A stretch of DNA of 64,000 nucleotides from Oscheius sp. JU75. Taxonomy: Eukaryota > Nematoda > Chromadorea > Rhabditida > Rhabditidae. How positions within the stretch are numbered: position 1 is the first letter of the stretch; every line of letters starts with the position of its first letter. Positions 34,701 through 45,712 of the stretch are shown here, piece after piece. The notes under the pieces are model-generated. The model saw nothing but the letters and a program-made list of their open reading frames with translations. It made no database searches and was not told the DNA's origin. The translations under genes and the position numbers were made by a program. The stretch covers positions 4,588,001-4,652,000 of the forward strand of contig JASJZC010000006.1 of NCBI GenBank assembly GCA_037178855.1, in the 5' to 3' direction.

Positions 34701-37700
34701 AATGAGGGAGACGTCGAGGTATCTGGAGGTGTCGCCTATGTTCCTCAGACCCCTTGGATCCAGAATGCCACTGTGCAAGACAATGTCCTCTTCGGTCTGC
34801 CGATGAACCAGCAGAAGTATCAACGAGTCCTAGCGGCCTGTCAACTTGATCGTGACATTGAATCGATGGCAGCCAAGGATCACACAGAGGTCGGAGAACG
34901 AGGAACCACACTATCAGGCGGTCAGAAAGCACGAGTCTCATTGGCCAGAGCAATCTTCTCTTCAAAAGATTTGTATCTTCTCGACGATGTTCTCGCCAGC
35001 CTCGACAGCAAGGTAGATCTGTTGAAGCAGAAAGTTGAATCAGCAGTTCAGGTAGCTAACAAGATCTTCGATGATGCCATACTCAATGTTCTTCAAAATA
35101 AAACTGTCCTTATGGTCACTACCGATCCTCAACGACTTGCTCAATGCGATCGAGTTGTTTACATGGAGGCTGGAAGAGTCGTCGCTGTGGGAGAGCATCT
35201 GGAACTGTTGGAATCCTGTCGACCCTACAATGAGTACTGTCAGAACGCTGCTGCTGGTGGTACGCTGGTTTCCAGTCGCTCAGCAGATTATTCTTCAGAA
35301 CACTACACAACAGCTGATGCAGCTTTTGGAGAGAAATCGGACGAAGGGGATGATGAGAGCAAAGGCTCGTCTCTGGACTTGGTCACGGAAGAAGCTGGAC
35401 GATTGGTCGACGACGAAGAAGATCTCGGATTGGCCGAGATGAAGTTTTCTATCTATCTGTAAGTTTGAACTCGCTTTTCTTTTACGGTTCATGCTCAGAT
35501 CCTACATAAAAGCAGCAGGGTCTTGGATTGTATGGGGTCTGCTTTTGGCAGCCTTCATTCTCAACGTCTCGGCTTCCATTTTCTCCACTTTCTGGCTCTC
35601 GCGGTGGCTCAAACGAGGACATAATGAACAGGTAAACAAGACATCCTCACTGTGAAGAGGGATATTCAGTTTGAGTCTGTGAATGGAACAGAAACCCTTC
35701 GAGCAACCAGTAGTTTGGCCGACAGCCCTGATACTAATTTCTACGCCATAGTCTATGGGATTTCTTTAGTGGTTCTGTTCATTTCCGGACTCATCAAGGC
35801 TATCGTCTTTGTCAAGGTGAGGCTGTTTCTGAGTATTCTAAAAAGGGTGCAGGTTTCTTTGAATGCTGGATCTCGTCTCCATTCGGGTATGTTCTCTTCC
35901 ATCATCAAAGCCCCCGTCTCTTTCTTCGACTCTACTCCAACTGGGCGCATTCTGAACAGATTCAGCAAAGACATGGATGAGAGTAAGTTCACGTGCTTAT
36001 TGAAAAATCGTTTTAGTTGACGTAAAGCTACCATTCACAATGGAAGTCTTCGTCCAGAACATGATCACCTGTCTTGGATTCCTGCTGGTCATCGCCTGGG
36101 TGTTCCCCTATTTCCTCATTGCCTGTGTCCCCCTGTTCGCCATCTTCATCCTCTTCATTCTCTGCTTCCGAGCAGGAATTCGAAGTCTCAAACGGTCCGA
36201 GAATATCTCTCGATCGCCTCTTTTCGACCACATTACCACGACTCTCGAAGGACTTCATTGCATTCATACTTTCGGACAGACATCTCGATTTTTGGATGCT
36301 CTTAAACAGAAATTGGATGCAAACAGTGGAGCTGTCTTCATGTACCAGTCCGGAATGAGATGGCTGGCAGTCTGGCTGGATCTCCTCGTCGTTTGCATCA
36401 CTTCCGTCGTGGCTCTTCTGATCGTCTGTCTCACCGGAACAGTTTCTCCAGCAGATGCCGGAATGGCAATTGCTTTTGCCGTTCAGATGAGCGGAATCTT
36501 CCAGTTTGCCGTGAGAACTCAGACTGAACTCGAAGCCAAAATGACCTCGGTCGAGAGAGTCGACTACTATTCGAAGAAGGTAGCCTCTGAAGGAGACTGG
36601 GACACACGAAAGGGCGTTGACGTTCCTCAGACATGGCCTCCCCGTGGACAAATCACCTTCCAGGATGTCAAGTAAGCAATTCTTTTTCATTTTTTTAGAC
36701 CGTTTTAAGGCTTCGCTACCGTGCCAAGCTACCCCTGGCCCTGAACGAGGTCTCTTTCGATGTGATGCCGGGAGAAAAGATTGGAATCATTGGAAGAACA
36801 GGCTCCGGAAAATCCTCCCTCGGAAACGTCCTCTACCGAATGTATCCTCTGACCTGGGGACGTATCTACATTGACGGAGTGGACATTTCAACTATCGGAC
36901 TCCATCGTCTTCGACGAGCCATGGCAGTGATTCCACAAGACCCTCATCTCTTCGCTGGAACTGTCCGCTACAATCTCGATCCCAATAATCAGTTCACAGA
37001 CAGCGAGCTCTGGATCGCTCTGGAGAAGACTTACATGAAGAACACGGTAAGAATTCTCTTGCCTGGATATTTACAATCAATTCAGATCTCAAACTTGGAC
37101 AAGAAACTACTGGCTGATGTTCACACGGCGGGAGAAAACTTCTCTGTTGGAGAAAGACAACTACTGTGTTTAGCCAGAGCCATCTTGATGTAAGGAAATG
37201 CTTTTGCTAACATATGAACATGTTCAGGAAGGCGAAAATTGTTCTGTTGGACGAAGCTACAGCCAGTCTCGATCTCTCAACAGACAAACTCATCCAGAAG
37301 GTCATCCACGACGCATTCAAAGAATGTACCATTCTCCTGATCGCTCATCGACTGGAAAATGTCAGCAATATGGACAGGATTCTATTGATGGAAGCTGGAA
37401 AGGTGCTTTTTCTTTCTCATCCAAAGTAATCCCATTTTCAGGTTGTTGAGTACGATAAACCATCCGTCCTTCTAAACAAGACAGCTTCCGGAATTCATGG
37501 AGTGCATCTGAAGGTGAAAGAGGACGAGATCATCGTGCCGGAAGAGTTCCATGATAGCGAAGAGATTCATGTTGTGGAACCACCAATGAGTAGGGCAGAG
37601 AGTACACCTGAAATCATTGAAAGAGAGGTGACTCTTGGTATTGGACTTCAATTAAAAAGAACTTTAGGAAAGCGACTCGGAGACCGGAGAGTTGGTCGAG

Positions 37701-37781
37701 GCTGCTCGAGAGGAGGATGTTTTGATTCATGACAGAGACAGTGACAGTACGGACGAGGATATTGAACTCGTTGAGAAGTAA
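31772..37781 (+). CDS. ABCC5 (mrp-5): ABC transporter subfamily C, ABCC5/MRP-5 type
   Basis: A full transporter with two membrane domains and two nucleotide-binding domains and no TMD0, as in ABCC5. Exon 1 (31772-31869) is followed by a 935-nt intron and exon 2 at 32805; most other introns are 35-55 nt. NBD1 has Walker [12 protein letters not shown], signature [15 protein letters not shown] and Walker [16 protein letters not shown]2 has Walker [12 protein letters not shown], signature [14 protein letters not shown], Walker [13 protein letters not shown] with the catalytic Glu, and the His switch AHRL. NBD1 carries Asp instead of the catalytic Glu, usual in ABCC, but its His switch is replaced by Thr ([12 protein letters not shown]). 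Membrane-domain landmarks include [19 protein letters not shown] and [11 protein letters not shown], both close to ABCC5. An acidic tail ends at TAA 37779. In C. elegans MRP-5 exports heme; the same role here is inference. Confidence 0.93.
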
Positions 37782-38176
37782 TCTCCTTGTACATACTTAT
37801 TTCAATATGTTCACGAGTTCCATTCGCGGTTTTGGAGTAGCCGGTTACCCACACGAGTTCGAAAATGAGGAAACTCCATTATTTACTGTTTTGTTCCACT
37901 CAGGATATTTGAAAATTAGTCACAACTGCGCAGGTTCCCACATTCCCTCTCTACTTTTCACTCCCTGCTGTGCAACTATTGTACATAGCCGTCTGATAAA
38001 TATTCTTGTTATTGTTTTTAAGTCACCGCGGGACGAGAGGTTTATATCGGCTTCTTCCAGCAGCTTCTCGTCCCTGAATCCGAGTCAAACCGGATCGCGG
38101 GCTATACAGATAGCGCGCATGGGTTTTTCCACCATAGCCCAACCGACGAACGGCTTTTCGGCCTCCTATCTCTCTC

Positions 38177-39179
38177 ATGATACTTCCGACCGTCTTCTTA
38201 CTCGTGTTACCTGTCTTGGCAGTGGCCGTGGAGGTCGGTGATGACCTCAGTTTTCAGTTGGATCTGATCAAGCATCAGCCCTGCGCCCACGGATCAAGTC
38301 TGTTTTTCTGTTTTGATCTGTTAATGCGAATTAAGAAGCCAAATGGACGAAGAAGTTGGAATTTGAGTCGGGTACGGACAAGAAGGGACCGAGACTCGAA
38401 CCGATCTCCGGAAAGCCGGGCTGCTTCTCCATCGGAGGCAAGGTCCAAGTCTTTGAGGTGAGAATCTCTAAGTTTGAAACGACTGTGTTTTAGGACTTTG
38501 GTGGAGATTTCTCGATCTATCTCGAGCTGAGAAATACGGCCAAGAAGAACCAGGTTCCCGAGACCTGTGTGAAGCAGGGAAACGACGGATGTGGAGGTTT
38601 CGGATCCTGGTACGAACTATACTTGTTTAATTAGATTCAATTCAGTCTCTACTGCAATGCCTGTAGAACATTCGGAGACAGTTTGGGAGTCCAAGCCCAA
38701 CTTCTCCTCGACGACTCTCCAATCAAATGCAGCGACGGACTATCAAAGGGATCGTACGATAACCTGAAGTTGGCTTTCTGTCTGCCCAAGATGGAGGAGA
38801 TTCTCAAATCCCAGGGTCTTACCAAAGAGTCTTTCCTGCAACTGGTCAGAAGTGATGTAAGTTCTATATTTATTATCACTGATTCTTCCTCAGGATGGTC
38901 CAGCTCTGAGGGCTATGGGTCTTTTCGCTACTGTCTATGTTTTTGATACCGATGTTAGCAAGCAGATGCAGACCCAGCAACGAGTCGAGAGCGTTTACAG
39001 GAAAACAAAGAAGAGTTTCTTCAAGGTGTGTCATTAACCAACTCGAAAAAAAGGTTTAGGACGAGCCGTTGCCAGCCGACGTCTACTGGAGTCTGCCCTT
39101 CAACCAGATGATTAAGAACCAACAGACCTACGTGGCTTGTCATAAGATTTATGGAAACATTCGAATTAACCAGAAATGA
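38177..39179 (+). CDS. Secreted cysteine-containing protein, family not recognised (copy 1)
   Basis: A signal peptide (MILPTVFLLVLPVLAVAV) is followed by exons joined by small introns near 38298-38334, 38460-38493, 38611-38645, 38857-38893 and 39027-39058. A distinctive block reads GCGGFGSC-LYCNACRTFG across an intron, preceded by ETCVKQGND and followed by CSDGLSKGSYDNLKLAFC. The downstream gene has the same framework (GCGGIGSC-VHCDIC, then LSPGNYDDLSLRVCLP). The two are tandem paralogues with a conserved GCGGxGSCxxCxxC core that could be disulphide-bonded or bind metal. I do not recognise the family. No transmembrane segment is seen outside the signal peptide, so it is probably secreted. It ends with TGA at 39177. 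Confidence 0.75.
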
Positions 39180-39298
39180 TCTCAGAATAAACAAAGTCTG
39201 CTCGAACCTGTTCTTATCCACAGGTGGTTCCACTTTTCGTCGCTCCGCCCCTTCTAGGCCCCTCCCCCTTTGTCCTTGCTCCTCAGCTTCTTCCAGAC

Positions 39299-40533
39299 AT
39301 GCTGTCCGTCGCTCTTCTTCTAACAGTTTTTGGTCTCGTCTCAGCAGCCGAGATCTCCGTCCGAATAGAACGACACTTCCCCTGCTCAGCCAGTTCCGGT
39401 CCGTTTTTGGACTTGCCTCCTTCACTCATCCGTCTCTATCAATTTAGATGTCCTTGGCGCAGCCAGTTTTGTCGCGCACAGGTCGCAATAGATAGACAAA
39501 GCCACCGTTATCCCCTTGGAAAGCCGTAAAGAAATTGATGTGTTTTTCGATTTCTAACGATAGAACTGGAGATTGTTCACGAGGGATTTCGAAAAAAAGT
39601 AGAGCAAAACTTTTGAACCAAAACTGTAATTGTAGTACTCGGAACGATTCATAAATCGGGCAAGCTCGTAAAGACGAAAGTTTCAGGTCCAAAGAAGGAA
39701 AGTCTCTTGATCAAGTTCCCTTCCTACAAAACACCAGGAGTTCATTTCCACGAGGAGACGAACGAGCTCGGACACAAATGTTTCCGAATGAGTGGAGGAA
39801 AAGTAGAGGTGAGTATACAGGAAAGTCTTTTGACGTCAGAGAGAGTGTATCCGCTCGCTGAACGAGAAAATCCAGTGCGCGGTCGTAAAAAGACAGAGGA
39901 TTATTTAGGTCTATGGCAGGGGACTGTCTGGTGATAAGAAATACTATGTTCACCTGGAGACGAGAATCGGTATTCACGGAAAGCCGGAGAGGTGTGTCAA
40001 TGCTGATTCCAATGGCTGTGGAGGCATCGGATCATGGTTTGTTCTTCTGTTATGAGTCATAAGGGAAAGTCTAGCGTTCATTGTGACATCTGCCATATGA
40101 AGGGAGGTGCCTTGAAGAACTTTGTCCAAATTTTCAAAGGAGATCACCCGGCGGAGTGCTCCTCTCAGGTTCGTTGACCAACTAATCCAGCTTACTGTAT
40201 TCAGGGGCTGTCACCTGGAAACTACGATGATCTGTCTCTGCGAGTCTGTCTGCCAACAAAGAACGAACTACTGCCCTTCCTTGACCAGGTACTCTTCCTT
40301 TGTACTGCGTCATAAAATCTGTTCAGAATGCCAGTAGAGCAGAACAGCTCTGGGATTTGTTTGTGAGTTCTCGTGCCCGATCTGGAGAGATTCCTCTGGT
40401 CATTGCCGCCAGAATCTTTGATCGACCAATCAATCAGCTCAGTGCGAAGGAGATGAACGAGTTGATTCATGAATCAAAGGCTGGATTGATTGGATGTCAT
40501 TGGATCTATGCCACGGTTTCCCAACAGAGCTAA
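39299..40533 (+). CDS. Secreted cysteine-containing protein, tandem paralogue (copy 2)
   Basis: ATG 39299 begins a signal peptide (MLSVALLLTVFGLVSAAE). CTTCTTCCAG ends one or two bases before the ATG, resembling a trans-splice acceptor, and copy 1 ends only 119 bp upstream, so the pair may be one operon. The first intron (about 39395-39635) is longer than the rest. The core GCGGIGSC-VHCDICHMKG is split by an intron at the same place as in copy 1. The following SPGNYDDLSLRVCLPTK block matches SKGSYDNLKLAFCLPK of copy 1. The C-terminal half (ARIFDRPINQLSAKEMNELI) has no counterpart I can align with confidence. Function unknown. Confidence 0.75.
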
Positions 40534-40595
40534 GCTGAATTAGAAGACGTGTAATTGCCGAGCCTCACGAGAGATCTTTCACAGAGAATACAGAG

Positions 40596-40601
40596 TTTAT
40601 T
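40596..40601 (-). terminator. Poly(A) signal AATAAA for the receptor tyrosine kinase
   Basis: TTTATT on the plus strand (AATAAA on minus) lies about 65 nt beyond the kinase stop at 40664-40666, within the 130-bp gap between two convergent genes. Confidence 0.45.
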
Positions 40602-40663
40602 ATTTATATGAAGATTAGACAAGATTTTTTCGACGTCACTTCATTGTACTCCTTAAGAGATTA

Positions 40664-43235
40664 CTAAAACCTGTAATCTTCGTCACCACTTGAGCAGTCA
40701 TCGTGCTTTTCCTGAAAAAAGCTATTGTCCTAACTTTCATCTTACCGAAATTTGTCCCATATAAATCGGCAGGTAGCCGTACTGCTCATCATGAGAGTTC
40801 AACAACTTTGTGATCACATCCCGAATAAAAACAAAGTTGGGTCGATCGTCGGGTGATTCCGCCCAACATTTTTCCATCAATGTGAAACTGGAAAACGTGA
40901 AAAAAGTTTTTCTGACTTACAGTTCTTCAGGACAGTGTTTGGGTCTGGATAGTCGATTGCCTGCCTCTAAATACTCTGGCATTTCAGTCGGTTGTATTGT
41001 GGAGTATGGTGCTTCACCAAGAGAGAATATCTCAAACAGGAGGACTGCGAAAGACCATCTGAATTAGAATGTTCGTACGGTTAAAAATATTCTTACATGT
41101 CACTCTTCGTGCTATACTCATAGTATTTCAAAGATTCCAGAGACATCCATTTGATTGGAAGACGCCCGCCTTGGGCGGTGTAGAGCATCGAGTTGACTTC
41201 TCTACATAATCCGAAGTCACCGATCTGAGTTCAAATTGAGACTTCTAATTCTATTATTCACTTTGGCGACCAAATTCTTGGTCAGAAAGACATTTCTTGC
41301 AGCTAAATCTCTATGAATATATTGATTGGAAGAAAGGAAGACCATTCCGTCACAGATCTGCCAACTAAAGGACAGGAGATCTTTCTGAGTCAAGGACATG
41401 TCTGCGTTCACATTGCAGCTGGCTCTCTTGTTCTAAAGGTCCAATGAAAACATTCAAACGACAGTTTACAGCAATGAAACTTCTCTTGTTCTTCCTGATG
41501 AACTTTAAAAGATCGCCATGATGAGCATATTCTACGACGATGAGAGGCTGAAAACGACTGGTCACACATCCGATCAGGCTAATAATATGGAGATGATATC
41601 CAAGGTTCTTCATGAATTCCATCTCATGGAAGAAGTCGTTTCGAGCGGTCTCGTCGGCATGATTTGGCAATTTCTTGCAGGCCACGTCGTACGTGCTCCC
41701 ATGTCTTCCTTCCAACTGAACATTGAGATGACTGTGAATGCTCAGAAGAGGCACACATTCTAGGATTAATTGTGAACTGCTGAATTCTGTTGCTACCTGA
41801 TAGTTTTCCCTTGTAGACTGAAGCAAAAGCGCCTGTACCCAGTAGTTCCTTACTGACCTCCAGTTTATCTATGTCAATTTCCCAGAGGTCTTTTCTGATA
41901 TCTAGAACTGCTCTACCCAATAAAATGGACTCACACTCTTTGCTCTCGCATCCTTTCAATGTCAAAGTAGTCATTGTTTCTTTCAGATCGCTCGTCATTA
42001 CTCTTCTTCCTCGTATGCTCGAACCAAAAATGAAACCACTTCTTTTTCAGTCGGTGCCGAATACAGATCACTGCCAAGCAGATCACAATCGCCGTCACTA
42101 TGACGCACGGAATGCTAATAGCCAGGATTAGAACTAAACACTTTTGCTTAGATACAAATGAAACCTTACCCAATGTTGTGATCTTATTATCAAGAGGACA
42201 AGTTCGTGACTCTGAGGCATCGATCCCAATCCGCATGGTACAGAGAGATGGTGGCTGAAGAGCACAGGCAGCGAACAGAATTTGGAGGCATTCAACTACA
42301 ACTTGTGTTCTGTATAAAGCTCGACTTACATTGTGTAGCGGTCAGATCTTCTAGGAAGTACATTCGAATCACATATTTTGCGCTGTAGGTGAGATTGAAG
42401 AGCATGTCTGCTACCTGTGAAAAGCCAGAACATTTGATTCTGTGAAGAATGAGCGGGATATAGATAATAGTGATAAGATAATAGAGACGAAATTATCCTA
42501 CCATGCTCCCGAGATTGGATTCTTCACACAACTCTTCACATTTGAAGTCTGTAAAAAAGAAAAGAGCACCAGCTTCAGTTTCTGCAAACGGCTCCTTTTC
42601 TGTGCAGTATTCCTAGGAAGTTTGTTTTGAGCTGATTATTTTTACCAGCTGCTTCAGTATTTTCTCCAATACGACTCCCGCCTTTTCCGTCTTCACCACA
42701 GTATCGGAAGCAGAAATACTGTTCATGTAGTCGCTTTCAATCTCACTTGTGACCTCATACTTTAAACAATGTTCATTTTGATCTTTTGGAGTGAAGAAAA
42801 TAATCTCGCTTTTATCGTCACAGTACTCTATTGCCTAAACTTTTGGTAAGACTTTAAAACTTGCTTACACTCTTTAAAAAGCTCCGTATACTTTCGGTTT
42901 TGGCTTTCTCTTGGTCATCCTCTTTCAGTAGGATTATAGCCGTGACTCTCCAATGTTGGCAGAACTCACTCTTGGGCATGTTCACTAGAAAGAATAGTTT
43001 ATGCAGGAAAAAGTCTCATTTTACAAAGGCAATTTTGCTTTCCAGTGGAATCTATAAATGAGGAGGAACGTTTCTTTCTTGCCACACTGTAATTTCCATT
43101 CACTGACCGTACACATGAATTAGGAAAGTCTGGACTGTAAGTAGATGTTAGGGCAGACTGAATTTGAATGTTTTTTGTCGAGAAAAATCTAACCGATTGA
43201 AACGATACCAGCAATAACAGATAGGGGACGAGCAT
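40664..43235 (-). CDS. Receptor tyrosine kinase
   Basis: A signal peptide MLVPYLLLLVSFQS (ATG 43235) leads an ectodomain spread over several small exons, with scattered cysteines and no domain I recognise. A membrane helix near 42140-42070 (CLVLILAISIPCVIVTAIVI) is followed by a basic stop-transfer stretch RHRLKKKW. The kinase domain starts LEVSKELLGTGAFASVYKG (Gly-rich loop). It then has VACKKL (ATP-site Lys), HRDLAARN (tyrosine-kinase catalytic loop, about 41320) and GDFGLCREV (about 41210), followed by GGRLPIKWMSLESL. The tail ends CSSGDEDYRF. All catalytic motifs are present, so it should be active. Nematodes carry expanded receptor kinases of the KIN-15/16 and related types. I cannot assign it to a named subfamily because the ectodomain is unrecognised. 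Confidence 0.82.
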
Positions 43236-44023
43236 TGGCTGGAAAAGATGATTGAACAGGATGCAATGACGATCCATGTTCCCATATAAAAGACATGGCA
43301 AACACCAAGAAGGGGGCTGTCTCGAAAAGGATAATATCGAGCAAAGAATCAGTCTCAGGCGTTGATTCATAGAAGAGATTACTATTTGTAGTTTTCCTTC
43401 AACAAGTTCACTACTAAATATTACCCCTAGGGGTCTCAAGTGATTCTGATTCTTTTAAACAGTTCCCCTTCTGTCATCCTGTTCAGATCCATCCCTCTCA
43501 TCTGTCCTCATGTTTTTTTCTAGTCGAGCTACCATCACAGGAGCAACGTTTTCTCAACGAAGTCTTCCAAACTGACTTGACTTGCAAAGAGTGCTTGCTG
43601 TCACAAAGTAACTGTGACAAATTGGCAATTAGGGCTTCAGATACACACACAGACTTTTGGGCATTTAGAGCTAGATTAGCCGTCTAGTCTTGTCTTCGCA
43701 TTGCCAACAGGCGGCTGCGCCGCTTCTCAGATAGCCTAAGCTCCCAAAAGCTGACTTGTCAACTTAATTCGGGAAATGCCATGACTTGCCAGCTTCTTTC
43801 TCGCACAGACGGACGGACAGACGGACAGTGTTGCACTATAGTATTAGAAAGAGTTTTCTATAGAAAGTATATTGGTTACACAGAAAAGTATACCCTTTCA
43901 TGCAGAAAAACGGGAAAAGGCGGATTATTGAGTCATCATTGTCCAGAAGTCTACCGCCGATAAGCACGCCTACCTTGTCGATAAGCCAGGTCATCTTAAC
44001 AGTCCTTCTTCAAAGTAGTCGCG
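43236..44023. other. Intergenic interval, no gene seen
   Basis: This is the upstream region of the minus-strand kinase and of the plus-strand FMR1-like gene. A short imperfect tandem of ACGG/ACAG units lies at about 43805-43827 (acggacggacagacggacag). No coding frame or RNA was supported. Confidence 0.4.
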
Positions 44024-44641
44024 ATGACCCACGCTGAGTTCCGTAAGTTAAACCTCTTTTCAGTATACAAAGCTACTTCAGCTGTTCCGGAAGATCTTGA
44101 CGTTTACTTCTCGATCAAAGAAAATGTGACCGAGTTCGTCAATCGAGTCCAGAACATCACGGCCGAGTACGACAAGTCAAGAAGAATTCTGAATGTCAAA
44201 ACGAACGATCAAAGAGCTTTGAATAAAGCGGACATGATTCTGGAGCTGTACTTTAAGGTAGTCAGTTGTATTTTCTGATTAAGGAAAGAGGTTAGGATGC
44301 CAGAAAGAAAGGACCACAGAAGAAAACGGAAGATGGGCAGAGAAAGCAAGAGAAAACAGAGGCAGTCATTGTGGAAAAGATTACGTGAGTTGGAACTATT
44401 TCAACCTTTTCTCTGTCTCTATACCTCCCCTGACTGAAAAGGAAACTCTTCTTCTTTCAGACAGATCCATCTCGACGATGGAGATAACCTTGTTCAATCT
44501 CGAAAGCGCCTTCTTGAAGCTGAAACCGCTCTTTACAGTCAAAGAATGCGGCACGAGGAGGAAAGACACCAACTGGAGATGACGCTCCTTCGCGAGAAGA
44601 TTGCTACCGAGAAAACTAAGCAAATAATAGCCTCTGACTAG
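44024..44641 (+). CDS. Truncated FMR1-like protein: KH0-type segment joined to a coiled coil
   Basis: Exon 1 (44024-44042) encodes MTHAEF. After a 39-nt intron the next exon gives PVPEDLDVYFSIKENVTEF, then YDKSRRILNVKTNDQRALNK. These closely match the full FMR1 gene downstream (PVPEDLDEYFSVKENVTDF and YDQSKRILNVTTFDTKALKK), with the same intron positions before and after. The third exon (DARKKGPQKKTEDGQ) diverges quickly. A fourth exon, after TTTCAG at about 44460, encodes 57 residues rich in Glu, Arg and Leu (LVQSRKRLLEAETALY, then EERHQLEMTLLREKIA), which should form a coiled coil, ending at TAG 44639. The Tudor/Agenet repeats, KH1, KH2 and RGG box are absent. The frame is intact. It may bind FMR1 partners or dimerise through the coiled coil, which is inference. 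Confidence 0.7.
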
Positions 44642-44752
44642 CTATCTATCCGTTTTCTTTTTTTCTTATTTGTTATTTATTCGCTTAATCAAGTCTATAA
44701 CTATCGACTAGATCGTTTCTGAGAGTAGGCTTTCTCCACCATGTAGAACAGG

Positions 44753-45330
44753 CTAACGCTGTGGTTTCATCCGACTATCTGCACTTTTATCCTCCAGGTC
44801 TTCTTTTCCGTCCCTCGGATACCACTCTGTGATCTTCTTTGCCCATCTGCTCGGTTCCATGCTTATAATCCTTTCGGCCCAGCTGAGTTTCTTATTAATC
44901 GCTATCGTCTTCCAGTCATTTCGGATGTACGTCTCAGACGTTGATTTGTCCATCGGTCTAACATCGAGATGCCTAACATTCTTCTCTCTAACTACTAGTT
45001 TACCCTTGTAGATTAAAGACTTCTTATCAAATTCGCGAAGCACCCAGGATTCAGCCCCGAATAGAACAATCGGTGACACAGCTTCTTGGAAGAGGTGTCT
45101 TCTCTTGCTCAGAGTGATAGTGCTGTCGCATAGCAGCTTACTATTTTCGTACTTCCAATAACCCAGTCCAATCCATCTATTCACTTCTGCATTTTCGGCA
45201 GTTGGTCTTGGTTCCCAGAAAGGTGAAGGTATCCACAGACTGACATTCTATCCGAAGACTAGAATCGGTTTCCGCCCTTTGGTGGATGACATTGCGACCG
45301 TCTTCTCAAAATTGATCTTTAAGCCCGCTT
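44753..45330 (-). mobile_element. Decayed non-LTR retrotransposon (LINE) fragment, reverse-transcriptase C-terminal part
   Basis: On the minus strand, a frame with AGLKINFEKTVAMSS leads, with frame breaks and a stop, to VDTFTFLGTK. It then runs to SKRRHLFQEAVSPIVLFGAE SWVLREF (two adjoining segments) and to KLSWAERIISMEPSRWAKKI. This order is that of the thumb and C-terminal region of LINE reverse transcriptases (AGLKIN-K...FxYLGS...YGAExW...W.GH..RM...RW). Both ends are missing and the frame is broken, so it is a dead copy. I cannot assign a clade. Confidence 0.7.
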
Positions 45331-45343
45331 TACTTTTTTTTCT

Positions 45344-45712
45344 TTACTCAGACAGAACAAAAATACCAACAGGGAGCCGTGCACGTTCTTCTCGTGAATC
45401 ACACAAGGAAGTATACAGTTTGTTTCCGACAAATGCAACATGACAAAAGATCGAAACAGAACTATTCTTCTTCCAGTCATATCTTTTACAATTTTCAACG
45501 GTCAATTTGATGCGCTTTGGTGACTGTAGGTTCCCCATTAGACTAAGGTTTCCATGCTTTTCATCATCGATTTTTGGCTTGAAATCAGCACCAGTCGTTT
45601 TTGGGCTCTGACCACTCTCCATTCCCTTTTCTCTATGATAAGCATTGTTTGTTCTCAAGAGAGTGTGAGTAACAGTGCACAATCCATACATACAGACACA
45701 TAAAACTGCCAC
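45344..45712 (-). CDS. Hypothetical small protein (orphan ORF)
   Basis: A single open frame of 122 codons on the minus strand. It starts with a hydrophobic, Cys-containing N-terminus (MAVLCVCMYGLCTVTHTLL) that could be a signal peptide. It continues through a Lys/Ser-rich middle to VSIFCHVAFVGNKLYTSLC and ends at PVGIFVLSE. No domain is recognised. It adjoins the LINE fragment and could be fortuitous or element-derived. Its amino-acid mix looks more protein-like than most random frames here, but support is weak. Confidence 0.25.
   Translation of the reverse strand: MAVLCVCMYGLCTVTHTLLRTNNAYHREKGMESGQSPKTTGADFKPKIDDEKHGNLSLMGNLQSPKRIKLTVENCKRYDWKKNSSVSIFCHVAFVGNKLYTSLCDSREERARLPVGIFVLSE

Noticed and set aside
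36028..36690. 220-codon open frame on the minus strand
   Set aside because: It is exactly antisense to the second membrane domain of the ABCC5-like gene, whose sense frame has clear family motifs; the antisense frame is a shadow.
38031..38076. Short inverted repeat gggacgag / ctcgtccc
   Set aside because: Only 8 bp per arm with a loop of about 30 nt; common by chance in a window of this size.
43805..43827. ACGG/ACAG tandem units
   Set aside because: A short imperfect microsatellite with no sign of being part of a larger element.
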